DNA of 64,000 nucleotides, from the NCBI GenBank assembly GCA_016271365.2, contig CM057459.1, positions 486,341,501 to 486,405,500 of the forward strand, given 5' to 3'. How positions within the stretch are numbered: position 1 is the first letter of the stretch; every line of letters begins with the position of its first letter. The translations under genes were made by a program, and so were the position numbers. This DNA is from Neoceratodus forsteri (taxonomy: Eukaryota; Chordata; Ceratodontiformes; Ceratodontidae). Below are positions 1 to 10,030 of the stretch, in pieces. Below the pieces are notes generated by a model. That model did not search any database and had not been told where the DNA came from. It saw only the letters and a list, made by a program, of their open reading frames with translations.

Positions 1-71
1 TTGTAAGAGGATGAGGTTTGTATATTGGTGCACAGAGTAGGGTAGATCCCTTACTTATCCATAGAGTGCAT
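1..71 (+). mobile_element. DIRS-like element, recombinase N-terminal fragment (copy 1)
   Basis: This short stretch equals 29070-29143, which continues the DIRS element that starts near 18250. Read in the DIRS frame it gives a segment like the start of a DIRS tyrosine recombinase (copy 2 reads SCKRMRFVYWC followed by VDPLTYPIECI). A CR1 LINE interrupts it at 72. The element must extend left of the window, so its full extent is unknown. The assignment rests on the better-preserved copy 2. Confidence 0.55.
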
Positions 72-947
72 AGAGAGGATGAGAAGGACTTGGCAAGGTT
101 AGAGGAATGGTCAAATGTATGGCAGCTTAGATTCAATGCTAAGAAGTGCAAGGTAATGCACCTGGGAAACAAAAACCCTGGGGAAGAGTACACAATGGGG
201 GGTGAGATACTAACAACAACAAAAATGGAAAGGGACCTGGGGTAGTCATATCAGATGACCTAAAGGTGGGCAAGCAATGTGAGAGGGCAGCAAGTAGGGC
301 TGGGGGGATACTGGGATGCATAGGGAGAGGCATCACCATTAGAAAACAGGAAGTTATTAACCCTCTGCACAGACAGCTGGTGAGACCCCAACTGGAGTAC
401 TGCGTGCAGTTCTGGAGACCCAGTCTCCACAAAGACATAGACAGGATGGAAGCTGTCCAGAGGAGGGCAACTAAAATGGTGCAGGGTCTGCACCGGAAGA
501 CATATGAAGAGAGACTTAAGGAGCTTAATATGTATAGCCTCGAGGAAAGGAGGGAGAGGGGGGACATGATAGAAACTTTCAAGTACCTCAAGGGAATCAA
601 CAAAGTCCAAGAGGGTAGCATCTTTCAAAAAAGCAGTGTGTGCAAGAACAAGGGGCACAATTTGAAGTTAGAGGGGTGGCTCAGAGTAATTTAAGGAAGT
701 ATTTTTCACAGAGAGGGTTGTGGATGCATGGAACGGCCTTCCAGAGGAGGTTGTGGAATCAAAAACAGTGGTGGAATTCAAGCATGCATGGGACAGTCAT
801 AAGGCAATTCTAGGGGTTGGGGGAAGGAAGAAGTAGGCTGCTGGTTAACTAGAATCTGCAGCTTATCCATTAGGTAGTGAAATGGGCAGACTGGGTGGGC
901 CAAGCGGTCCTTATCTGCCTTCAAATTCTATGTTTCTATGTTTCTAT
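72..947 (+). mobile_element. CR1 LINE, 5'-truncated 3' fragment (copy 1)
   Basis: Frames on this strand encode the end of a CR1 reverse transcriptase and its C-terminal region: RRDLARLEEWSNVWQLRFNA, then CKVMHLGNKNPG, VISDDLKVGKQCE, LVRPQLEYCVQFW, RRATKMVQGLH and MYSLEERRERGDMIETFKYL. It ends in a short repeat of ATTCTATG/TTTCTATG type, the usual CR1 3' terminus. The catalytic RT motifs lie upstream of the truncation. Frameshifts break the reading frame. It is inserted in DIRS recombinase sequence, which resumes at 948. Dead 5'-truncated copies are the normal outcome of CR1 retrotransposition. Confidence 0.9.
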
Positions 948-1729
948 CCTCCATTGCTTTTGATCTGTCTCAATCACTGTTACAAGCCACATCCCTGAAG
1001 TTGCATCTGGCTGCCATTTCATAATTCTGGGTATGGGTTGGTATGCCAGAAATGGCCCAGGAAAATGTGGTTGGGTGCTTTTTCAGTGGTCTAAGTCATA
1101 TGTCTCCTCCTGTCTGACAGTCTTTGCCACCTTTGGGCTTACTGCTGGTGTTCTCTTAGCTGATGGGTAAATTATTCAAGGCCATGGATGTGTGTGTGAC
1201 ATGTTGCACTTGTTGTGGAAAACTGCATTTTTGGTCACTATTACCACAGCTATATGGGTGAGTGACATCCAGGTGCCCTCTGTGTAGTTTCCATATCTGC
1301 TTTACCACAGGGACAAGATTGTCCTTATCCCCCATGCAAAATTTCTACTGAAGGTAGTCACAGAGTCCCACCTTAACCAGGTGATGTTTCCTCTCTACTT
1401 TCTTTACAAAGATGGACACTTCAAAGGCTAAGCATGTGCTCCATTCCTTGAATGCAAGCTGAGCACTCCTGTAATACAGAGAATGCATGTTATGGGTTAG
1501 TGTTAGTGCTCTACAGTTGTTCCTGACAGTTGCTGAAGCCACACTGGGTAGATTGGCAGCTAAGCAGATGATTGGCTAATGGAACAAACTCCTACATTGA
1601 TCTGTGTCACAGGTGTGCTATGGAGGAGCTGCCGATGTCAATAAGACTCACTCCATGAGACATACTGCTGTCTCTGTTGCTGCTGCCAGATATATCCCAA
1701 TAGAAGAGATCTGCAGTGCTGCTACCTCG
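948..1729 (+). pseudogene. DIRS-like tyrosine recombinase domain, broken (copy 1)
   Basis: Broken frames match a DIRS tyrosine recombinase in order. SLKLHLAAIS lies near 990-1020, KFLLKVVTESHLNQVM near 1340-1390, and a segment with an HxxR box (HSMRHTAVSVAA) near 1650-1685, followed by EEICSAAT. The recombinase integrates the DIRS circular DNA intermediate. The frame has several indels and stops, and the sequence is cut at about 1729 by the L2-like LINE just before the C-terminal end of the domain. The family call is mine, from motif order and similarity; the catalytic tyrosine is not visible here. Confidence 0.65.
1723..1729 (+). repeat. Target-site sequence at LINE 5' junction (copy 1)
   Basis: TACCTCG lies at the junction between the DIRS recombinase and the LINE monomer array. 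In copy 2 the matching site (30786-30792) pairs with TACCTAG at 37035-37041, directly after the LINE tail. That makes it a likely 7-bp target-site duplication with one difference. In copy 1 the right partner is missing because the LINE is truncated. Confidence 0.45.
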
Positions 1730-3282
1730 AAGCAGCGGGCGGTCAGATGGTCGTGAGGGCCAGGCTCCTGAAGCCCTGCCTCCAGCCTGGTCATCAGGTG
1801 CAGACAGATTGAATTGGACCCCAGAAGCAGCAAGTGAGTGGAAATGCAGTCGTGAGGGGCCAGGCTCCTGAAGGCCTCCCTCAGCCTGGTCATCTGGGGT
1901 GCAGACAGGTACGGACAGTCGAGATCTACTGTAGGACGCCAGCAGCGTTAGGGAGCAGAGAAGGGACTTTGGCGCCTATTGTGTTCTTTGAATAACTCTG
2001 TACGAACTTTGAGTGGAGATAGTCTCCCACGCCACAGTTTTGTCTAGCCGCGTACTGTTAAAAGTTGACTTTAGCTGCTTATTGTAATTTAACTTCTCCC
2101 AATCTGTGGCAACTGGAATATAGTGAAGTTGGTGCTTTAAATGGGCATTGTTTAAAGTTGGCGCCATTTCCTCACAAGCAAGCAAACCAGCACCTATGTG
2201 GAGACTCGAGTTGCTTGACTGTAGACCAAGGCTTTCTTACAATGCATTCCTTTAACCCCTGCTCCAAACTGTAGAATCCAGTAAAAGCTGAACATTTTTT
2301 TTTCTTTTGCCTTGCACATTTTTTTGTTCTTGCCTAACCTGTATTAGAGCAGTAAAGAAACCACAAATTGTACGTTGCTGTTTCATTCGAAATTGTTATC
2401 TGTAGCTTGAGCCTTCCCCTTTCTCTCACCCCCTCCCCCTGTGTGGCAAACAAAAGGCCCTTACTCACTTAAATTTGTCTCCTCTTCCCATTAGATTGAA
2501 TTTGGACCCCCCTCCCGAAACAGCGGGCGGTCGGATGGTCGTGAGGGCAAGGCTCCTGAAGCCCTCCCTCCAGCCTGGTCATCCGGAGCGCAGACAGGTA
2601 AGGACAGCTGCGAGCTACTGTAGGACGCCAGCAGTGTTAGGGAGCAGAGAAGGGACTTTGGCACCTATTTTGTTCTTTGAATAACTCTGAATGAACTTTG
2701 AGTGGAGATAGTCTCCCACACCACAGTTTTGTCTAGTCACGTACTGTTAAAAGTCGACTTTAGCTGCTTATTGTAATTTAACTTCTCCCAATCTGTGGCA
2801 ACCGGAATATAGTGAAGTTGGTGCTTTAAATGGGCATTGTTTAAAGTTGGCGCCTTTTCCTCACAAGCAAGCAAACCAGCACCTATGTGGAGACTCGAGC
2901 TGCTTGACTGTAGACCAAGGCTTTCTTTCAATGCATTCCTTTAACCCCTGCTCCAAACTGTAGAATCCAGTAAAAGCTGAACATTTTTTTATTTTGCCTT
3001 GCACATTTTTTTTTTGTTCTTGCCTAACCTGTATTAGAGCAGTAAAGAAACCGCAAATTGTACATTGCTATTTCATTCAAAATTTTTATCTGTAGCTTGA
3101 GCCTTCCCCTTTCTCTCACCCCTTCCCCCTGTGTGGCAAACAAAAGGCCCTTATTCACTTAAATTTGTCTCCTCTTCCCATCAGATTGAATTCAGAACCC
3201 CCAAGCAGCGGGCGGTATGACGGTCGTGAGGGCCAGGCTCCTGAAGCCCTCCCTCCAGCCTGGTCATCCGGAGCGCAGACAG
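1730..3282 (+). repeat. Tandem 5' monomer array with exon/intron-like organisation (copy 1)
   Basis: Four related segments of about 100 bp share the core GGTCGTGAGGGC...CTCCTGAAGCCC and end in GCAGACAG. They lie at about 1730-1807, 1808-1908, 2495-2597 and 3185-3282. The last three are separated by nearly identical spacers of 586-587 bp (1909-2494 and 2598-3184). Each spacer starts with GTACGG or GTAAGG and ends in a pyrimidine-rich tract plus TTAG or TCAG, so each looks like an intron. The first two segments abut with no spacer. The layout resembles the promoter monomers of some mammalian L1 elements and is probably the LINE's promoter region; function is inferred. Confidence 0.8.
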
Positions 3283-4313
3283 GTACAGACAGCCACGAGC
3301 TACTGTAGGACGCCAGCAGCATTAGGGAGCAGAGAAGGCTACACACCGGCTCCCCACTGCCCCCACCACCACCCTTGGTCAGCTCTCCCTTATAGAGGGC
3401 TGTCCGGGGCGTTTTAACCAATCAGCTCACTTTCCCACCCGCAGCTTGTAGCCTTCTACCACTTGAGGCAGCACCACTTTTCCTCTATCTTTTCACCTAC
3501 ACTTGTACTCTCTTCACCTTCAATCCCCCTCACCCAGTCTGTTCGCCCAGTAAAATATAAACCTAATATTTTAACTCTAAATCCCATTTCACTCACTTAT
3601 TTTAACTCTAATCCCATTTCACTCAAAGAGCTGTCCTCTTCTGCGATCTAAACTAGCACAATTCTCAAGCTGCTTTTTTCTTCTCCTTATCTCGGTCTTG
3701 GTAACCTCAGATAACAGTACACATTTGAACACCAAACTTGCCCAGTGGCCACTAACAAAAAAAAACAAGAAAAACAAGGAACCTACTAATAATAAGTTAA
3801 TGTAAAACCAGCAGCCTGTAGTGCAGTCTGGGCAGCTCCTCGAGCATTTTGGGCTCAGCCTGTTTGTTTTACTCCTACTGAAATCCCAGCAGGGCTACCT
3901 CCCTTGCTTTGCAAATAAGTTTTAAGTAGCGTCAGTAACTAATTTCATTTCCTTTGTAAGCAGCTGTGGAGAATGACAGAAACCTAGCTAATAAAGCTGC
4001 TCCCATTTACATACAGTTTTTCAACGCCTGAAACTCAGGTGGGGAAATCGGACTTTCAACTGCAATAGCTGCTCTGACTTTGCTGGGTGCCAAATAGAGC
4101 TCTCTCTGTCAAGTGCCTTCCAGTAAAGAGATAGTTGCATTAATTACTGATTAAAAAAAACCCTCCTCACCTTACCACTTAGCTAACCTTTTCTAGAGAG
4201 CACCTAAAATTTAGCTCCTTTCATGCCAGGTCACAGGTCTAACCCTATTGGCTAGATAAGTCCTGCATTTTTCTCATTTCAAAGATTTCTCTTACCATAC
4301 ATCCCACTAGCAA
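3283..4313 (+). other. LINE 5' leader, non-coding (copy 1)
   Basis: This stretch follows the last monomer and precedes the first ORF. It matches 32329-33337 in copy 2. I see no conserved domain in it; the short ORFs look incidental. It is C/T-rich at 3340-3640, and a run of CCCATTTCACTC-type repeats lies near 3580-3625. It is probably 5' UTR of the LINE. Confidence 0.6.
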
Positions 4314-4679
4314 ATGATTCACTCAAATCATTTCAACATGGCTTTAAGCCCATTTGCTACATTATTACTAATCTCTATTCTTTTCAACCTTATATGGCTG
4401 CCTATTTTATATTACCCACCAAGAATTACCCATCACTGCACCCACCCAGATGACTACAAACTCTCCACACTGCGAATGCCATCACACTGTCCATGTGACA
4501 CCTCCCCACTTCTCATCCCTCAAAAACTCATCTACCACCTATCCTACACCCTGCATAAATCCCCAGTGCCTAGCATCACCCTGCCCACCCCTTTCATCCA
4601 TCGTAAGCTAAGGTACCTTTTACTCCTCGCCTTAATGCTAGCTGGGGATGTTGAGCTAAACCCGGGGGCCTGTGGGTAA
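4314..4679 (+). CDS. LINE N-terminal ORF: hydrophobic leader plus 2A-like motif (copy 1)
   Basis: A 121-residue frame starts with a strongly hydrophobic stretch (MALSPFATLLLISILFNL, residues about 10-27) that could act as a signal or membrane segment. It ends in LALMLAGDVELNPG (about residues 105-118). GDVExNPG is the core of 2A-like ribosome-skipping peptides (D-x-E-x-N-P-G-P), known from the N-termini of several non-LTR retrotransposons. Here NPG is followed by Ala-Cys-Gly and a stop. The cause is a run of five G at 4664-4668; a four-G run would read NPGP and continue into the endonuclease. The break is therefore a single-base indel. Skipping activity is inferred. Confidence 0.7.
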   Translation: MIHSNHFNMALSPFATLLLISILFNLIWLPILYYPPRITHHCTHPDDYKLSTLRMPSHCPCDTSPLLIPQKLIYHLSYTLHKSPVPSITLPTPFIHRKLRYLLLLALMLAGDVELNPGACG

Positions 4680-5430
4680 CCTCCTTCAAAATAATACAAC
4701 CTGGAATGACACCAAAGGCCTCCATATTGCACACATGAACATCAGGAGCCTCCTTCATAACATTGCTGAACTTGAGGCATGGGCTGCTCAACATCACCCT
4801 GATATCCTGTGCCTATCTGAAACATGGCTAAAACCCTCCACCTCTGATGCCCTCTGCTCCCTGCCCAACTACAGTCTCATCAGACAAGATAGACCCTCAT
4901 CAAAATGTGGAGGCAGAGTTGCCATCTTCTATAAGCAGCACCTGATGCTATCCCATAATGTACTGTCTACCCTGTCTCACTGTGAAGCACTCCATGCCAC
5001 ACTACAACTAGGTTCAAAGAAATTACACATAGTTTTGCCTATAACCCTCCTGCTAGTGGCAGTAAGGGTCTTGAAGAACTCCTCTCCCTAATAGACAGCA
5101 CCATTAGTCGTAATGAAGTCCTTATACTGGGAGACCTAAACCTAAACTGGATTAGTAGTGCAAACCAGTCCTCTCACACCTTGGTACAAGGCCACAACCT
5201 TCACCAAATGATCACAGACCCAACAAGGGTCATGGCTCCCCCTTGGACCAGTACTCTGATTGACTGGATCCTTACAAACTGCCCTGACAGCATAATAGGT
5301 GCAGGCACCCTTGCGGATGCAATTAGTGATCACTCCCATATCTACTGCATCTGGCACTCTACCAGTAAACCATATCCACCCCCAAAACTCATTACCTTCC
5401 ACAATCTGGCCAATTTTACTGTAACTTAGC
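4680..5430 (+). pseudogene. LINE AP endonuclease domain, frameshifted (copy 1)
   Basis: Frames here carry the usual apurinic-type endonuclease blocks. LHIAHMNIRSL lies at about 4720, ILCLSETWL (the E of the active site) near 4804, GGRVAIFYK near 4910, and a broken LxLGDLNLNWI near 5130 with the catalytic D and N. This enzyme nicks target DNA to prime reverse transcription. A frameshift near 5030 separates the halves. Copy 2 keeps most of this domain in one frame (33749-34636). Confidence 0.8.
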
Positions 5431-5837
5431 GCAGTTTACTTATGATCTCTCACTGATTGACTGGTCCCCGATCTACACCTCAACAAATGCCCAGGCAGCT
5501 CTAGACTACTTCTTGGACCACTTTAGCTTTCTCCAGGACCACCCATGCTCCCTGTGTCACCCGCCGGATTCGTGGAACTCAGACAAAGTGGTTAACAAAA
5601 GCTCTACTTACGCAAATAAGAGCCAGGGATAAAGCATGGCGGTGGTTCAAGATTACTGGGATGCAGACTGACCATAATCACTATCATTCTCTGAGAAACT
5701 CATGCAAGAAAAACATACGCTTAGCCAAAAGCTCTTTCTGCAATGACCTGCTAATAAAAGCCTCAGGTGACTGAAAGAAATTTTGGTCAACCATAAAAAC
5801 ACTCCTTGGAGCAAATCACAGGGCCCACACCAGTGAT

Positions 5838-7352
5838 ATGCTGTTAAATGGCATTCACTGCAATAATCCGGCGACCATAGCTAACTCTTTTAATCACTAC
5901 TTCTCAGATCTAGCTAATTACCTCATCTCCTTCCCTCCTGTCCACAACACTGCACCCTTAGCGATACCAAACCACTACTCATACCCACCCTTTAGGTTCC
6001 GGAGCATAAAAGGAGAAGTGTTAAAACTGCTACTCACCATTCCTGACAGCACCAGCACAGGGTCTGATGGACTTGAACCAAGGCTCCTGAAAGCTGCTGC
6101 TCCACTCATAGCCTCTCCCCTAACAAAAATTTTCAACCTGTCTCTATGCCGTGGTATAGTTCCTAATATCTGGAAAATAGCCAAAGTCACCCCAATTCCT
6201 AAAAAGGGTGACCCTAAAGAAATAAAGAACTACCGTCCCATTGCAATTCTCTCTGTACTTAGCAAATTTTTGGAAAAACTAGTGTCCACCCAATCCATAG
6301 AATATCTCCAAAAATACAACCTTCTATCTAGCTCACAGCATGGCTTCCACAAAGGACACAGCACCTCCACCGCCCTCCTCAAACTCACCAATGACATATA
6401 TGCCTCCATGGACTCGGGCCTCCTGACAGGTGCAGTCTTCATTGACCTAACTAAGGCATTTGACCTGGTCAACCATACCCTTCTTCTTACAAAACTACGC
6501 TCCCTAGGCTTCGCCACTGATGCAGTGGCCTGGTTTGAAAGCTACCTGTCCGACAGAAAACAAGCTGTAGTGTTTAACTCAGCCATATCAGATCTTTCTT
6601 CTATTCACGTCGGAGTGACCCAGGGCTCAATCCTTTGGCCCTTATTTTTCTCTATTTTCATTAACAACATCCCACTCCTTGCACCCAACTGTTCATCTCT
6701 GCTCTATGCTGATGATCTAGTTATTTACCACAGTGCTAGAACTGTTGCTGACTTAAACCACCCTCTTGCCTCGGACTTTGCAAGTATTCAATCCTGGCTC
6801 ACTGAAAACAAACTTATTCGCAACTCTATGCTCTTTGGCTCATCTGCTAGACTTAAAGCGAATCAAAATGCCCTAATAATCCTGTGTGTGGATGGCTCCT
6901 CACTGATTAGCACCAATTCCTTTAAATACCTGGGTGTTACTCTCGTTGAATCTCTAGACTTTGATCTGTACATTACAACCACTTGTAAGTCAGTAAACAC
7001 CAAAATAGGTAGTGTCTACCGAACTAGATATGCCCTTACCCCTTCGGCTAGACTAGCTGTGGCCCAAGGCTTTCTTCTCACAGCCCTTGCATATGGCTCG
7101 GTCACCTACCTATCTGCCTCCAAATCATCCCTCCATAAGTGGGATACCACCTACAACAGCATCTGCTGCTATGCCTCCGCATCACCAAGTTACAAACACC
7201 ATTGCCAGCTCTATAGTGACTTAAAATGGCCGTGCCCCTCTGCCCACAGACTCCAGGCCTTTGGCTCACTAATTGACTGTATTGTCAGATCAGGCCTCCC
7301 CCTATCCCTCACCTCCCTACTGGACACACAGCCTCTCTCCTATGGGCTGTGA
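5838..7352 (+). CDS. LINE reverse transcriptase domain (copy 1)
   Basis: One 504-residue open frame covers the reverse transcriptase and most of the C-terminal region. Blocks in order are STGSDGLEPRLLKAAAPLI, WKIAKVTPIPKKGDPKEIKNYRPI, QHGFHKGHSTSTAL, VFIDLTKAFDLVNH, GVTQGSILWPLFFSIFINN and the catalytic YADD at 6705-6716. The GVTQGSILWP block departs from the GVPQGSILGP seen in copy 2, which suggests loss of function. The frame ends early at a TGA (7350-7352), where copy 2 has CGA; C-to-T change at a CpG explains it. Confidence 0.9.
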   Translation: MLLNGIHCNNPATIANSFNHYFSDLANYLISFPPVHNTAPLAIPNHYSYPPFRFRSIKGEVLKLLLTIPDSTSTGSDGLEPRLLKAAAPLIASPLTKIFNLSLCRGIVPNIWKIAKVTPIPKKGDPKEIKNYRPIAILSVLSKFLEKLVSTQSIEYLQKYNLLSSSQHGFHKGHSTSTALLKLTNDIYASMDSGLLTGAVFIDLTKAFDLVNHTLLLTKLRSLGFATDAVAWFESYLSDRKQAVVFNSAISDLSSIHVGVTQGSILWPLFFSIFINNIPLLAPNCSSLLYADDLVIYHSARTVADLNHPLASDFASIQSWLTENKLIRNSMLFGSSARLKANQNALIILCVDGSSLISTNSFKYLGVTLVESLDFDLYITTTCKSVNTKIGSVYRTRYALTPSARLAVAQGFLLTALAYGSVTYLSASKSSLHKWDTTYNSICCYASASPSYKHHCQLYSDLKWPCPSAHRLQAFGSLIDCIVRSGLPLSLTSLLDTQPLSYGL

Positions 7353-7960
7353 TCGACTGACCAAGCCCTTTTTCACTTTCCCAGACACAGAACTAATATG
7401 GGTGCACGCGCTTTCTCTCATGTGGCTCCAAAATACTGGAATTCCATACCCCAAGCTATTTGACAAGTAACCACCCGTGCCACTTTTAAGAAACTTCACA
7501 AAGAGCACCTATGCGATACCAACCCCTGCATTTGCTTTAATCCACCTTAGTTCTACTCTTCTTCCTCTGCGCTGTTTTAATCTACTTCTCTGACATCTCT
7601 TCCCTGCCTCTCTCAACACCCTCTTTCAGATCCTCTCCCTCTTTCTCTCTCTTTCTCTCTCTCTCTCTCTCCCCATCACCCTCCCTTCCTCTCCTCCCTG
7701 TTCTTTATCCACCACATTGTGACTTGATATATTGTTTCTATGTATGCCCTCTATTGCAATGCCTGTGTTCTTACATTGTATTGATCTTGTGTTACTTGTC
7801 CTACTGTTTTGTAACTGCATCATACCGTTTAAACCTACTCGTGTTTGTTGCAAAATTTGTCTCCCCATACCTGAAGTTTTGATTTGACTCTGAACTGTAC
7901 TGCTTTTCATGTGCTGCATCACATATACAATTATGTCTAAACTGTGTTCTCCTGGGTGGT
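7353..7960 (+). other. LINE 3' UTR, truncated (copy 1)
   Basis: After the premature stop the RT C-terminal coding sequence continues in other frames to about 7548. A 3' UTR follows, with a CT-rich tract at about 7638-7672 (TCTTTCTCTCTC type). It matches copy 2 to the sequence TCTCCTGGGT near 7960. Unrelated sequence then replaces the LINE tail. Confidence 0.75.
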
Positions 7961-9265
7961 CACAGATAAAAACAGCTTATCACAGCCTGGAGCCCAGATG
8001 ATCTCTGTCTACCCTGGGCTATTCATTGGGAACTCAGTATATAGTTACATTTTTCTTTATAAGAGATAAAACCAGACCATTACTTAGTAACTGCTCATTT
8101 TGTGGGAAAGTGAAACACTTCTTGTTGGCTAGCTTGTGGCAGCTCCGGCTATGTACAGTTATCTCAGATATATATTTCTTTGCTTACTACAATGATTTGT
8201 AGATACAATAGAATTATTCTTGTACATTGGCTAATATATATATATTCACTAATACCAGTAGATGGCACAGTAGACTGTGATTATAGTACTGTGGAAACCA
8301 TATAGTAGCAAGCAGTGATGCAGTGTTGGATTCTTTATACTATGCTGTGATAATGGTGCACATGAGAGACCAGAGGACTGGCAGGTTTGCAACATCAATT
8401 TTTCCTGTGATACTTGTGTTGCTGTTTAGTTTGCTGACACACAGGAGCATCCCCCACCCCAGCATGTATGGGGCTGGAGGAACATTGGCATTTGTTGTGG
8501 CTGCGGAATGAGACAGCAAGCAGCTGCTGACAGTCATTTTTGTGTTTTTTCTTGGACCACTGCGATGAAACGTGCTGGTTCAAGTAGCTCCTTCCCTTCC
8601 ATTTAGAGTGCAGAGGAGCAAGTGGAAAAAAAAAACACATTGAGAAATCGGCATTTTTTTTGTGTAACTGGATTGAACAGCAGCTCTTGAGTGTGGTGGA
8701 GATCATAAGTGTGTGTGTTTAATTTTTTTAAAGAATGAGTCAAGGATGACTGCAGGAGTGGCCTGTCTCCTTCCCTGTACTAGAATAAGTGCCATTGCTG
8801 CATCATTGTTTGCAGAAATGCTTGTATGTCGCCAGTGCTTTGCCATTCAGAAAAAAGAAAGAAATTGATTTTTTTTTGTTAAAACTTGCTGAGGGTGGGA
8901 GCACTACTGATAAGGGAGACAAAATCAGAGGCAGTGGATTTTATCTTTTAAACTGCAGTGTTGCAGATTGAAGGGTAGGTCAAACAGCAGACAAGAGAGG
9001 CTCACAGTACGGGTGATGGAGATGGATCTGATAAGAGGCACTTCATATGTGTATATATGGCAGGGTTGACTTTTTTCTTTTTAACTTGCCGTTTTTGTGT
9101 CTGATGGAGCAAAAAGTAAATACCAAGTGGCGCTGGAGTTTCCCTGATCAGGGATGAGCCACGTTAGTGGCGAAAAAAATGGTGGCATTTCAAACGTGAA
9201 CATTCTAAATGCACACTGATTTTTTTTTTTTGTGCAATGCAGCCTTACTATTGTGTACTTGTTTA
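7961..9265. other. Unassigned sequence
   Basis: I recognise no gene or repeat family here. It is AT-rich, with a (TA)n run near 8236-8246 and several T or A homopolymers. It starts exactly where copy 1 of the duplicated block stops matching copy 2. Confidence 0.5.
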
Positions 9266-9299
9266 TACCTGTGCATCAAATGAATTTGATGCACAGGTA
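9266..9299. repeat. Perfect short inverted repeat
   Basis: Two perfectly complementary 16-base arms (9266-9281 and 9284-9299) flank a 2-base centre; the arms read TACCTGTGCATCAAAT and its complement. A CR1 fragment starts immediately to the right. It could be the footprint of a DNA transposon or a deletion junction. Confidence 0.85.
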
Positions 9300-9304
9300 A
9301 AAAA

Positions 9305-10030
9305 CAATCAAATCACAGGATTTTCTCTCCCCATTTTATAACTTCAGGTTAGCGAGTGCTTTCCGTACTCTCTCCTCAGAGAAAGGACTAATGTCCATCT
9401 CCCTCCCATCAAAGCTCCTGATGTTTTTTTACAATCCCTCCCCTTCCCCTTCCACTGTGAACAGTGAGCAAAAGTATTTGTTCAAAATTTCTGGCTTTTC
9501 TTAGTCTCCTGTGTACAGGCCATCCTTTTTAACCTTATAATCCCTCTCTTTGTCTTCCTTTTTTTACTAACATACCTAAAAAAATGTCTTGTCCCCTTTT
9601 GATAATATGTGAGCCATTCTTTTTTCTGTTTGCACCTTTGCACTCCTTACTGCTTTTCCTGCCTCCCTGTTTTCCCTGATACACTTCCTTATCCTCCTCT
9701 CTATGAGTCTCATTATACCTTTGGAATGCTATTAGTTTAGCCTTTGCCTTTTGTGCTATCTCATTGCAAGAACCATAGCGGTCTCCCTTCCTGTTGCTTT
9801 TGTTTACTTGCTTGACATAGGGTTTGTTGCCTTCACTATTTCCTCTTTTAGTTTGGCCCACTGTTCCTCCACCCCAGGGCATCAAACCTGCCAGGTCCTT
9901 CCTGGGCATTCACCCATCTTTATGAAATCTGCCCTTTGGAAGTCCAGGACTCTTGCCATTGTGTGGTTGGATTCTGCAGCTGTTCTTATATTGAACCACA
10001 CTGTACGATGATCACTGATCTCCAAATGGC
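9305..10030 (-). mobile_element. CR1 LINE, endonuclease/linker part, left piece
   Basis: On the minus strand this aligns with the endonuclease-to-RT linker of the CR1 at 39018-41383. Shared features are a basic EETHREEDKEVYQ-like stretch, the FLGMLVKKG-like segment, and ARVLDF with FxKMGECPG just downstream of the endonuclease. The start of this piece reads into HHRTVWFNI-like sequence at about 10010. The matching upstream part resumes at about 11017, so the element is split by another LINE. The RT and 3' end are absent; the sequence stops at the inverted repeat at 9266-9299. Confidence 0.75.

Larger units (their letters stand above)
1730..7960 (+). mobile_element. L2-like LINE with tandem 5' monomers, 3' end missing (copy 1)
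   Basis: The order is a tandem 5' array (1730-3282), a non-coding leader, a short N-terminal ORF with a 2A-like motif (4314-4679), an AP-type endonuclease (about 4680-5430, frameshifted), a linker, a reverse transcriptase (5838-7352) and a 3' UTR with a CT-rich tract. This is the single-ORF plan of L2/CR1-group LINEs. The 3' UTR matches copy 2 up to about 7960 and then stops, lacking the terminal 75 bp or so and the ATAAATAA tail. Stops and indels make this copy inactive. I place it near L2 from the RT and the tail; the exact clade is uncertain. Confidence 0.85.

Noticed and set aside
1909..2494. Monomer spacers as LTRs of a retrovirus-like element
   Set aside because: No TG...CA ends, primer-binding site, or gag/pol with integrase or protease; the array leads into a LINE.
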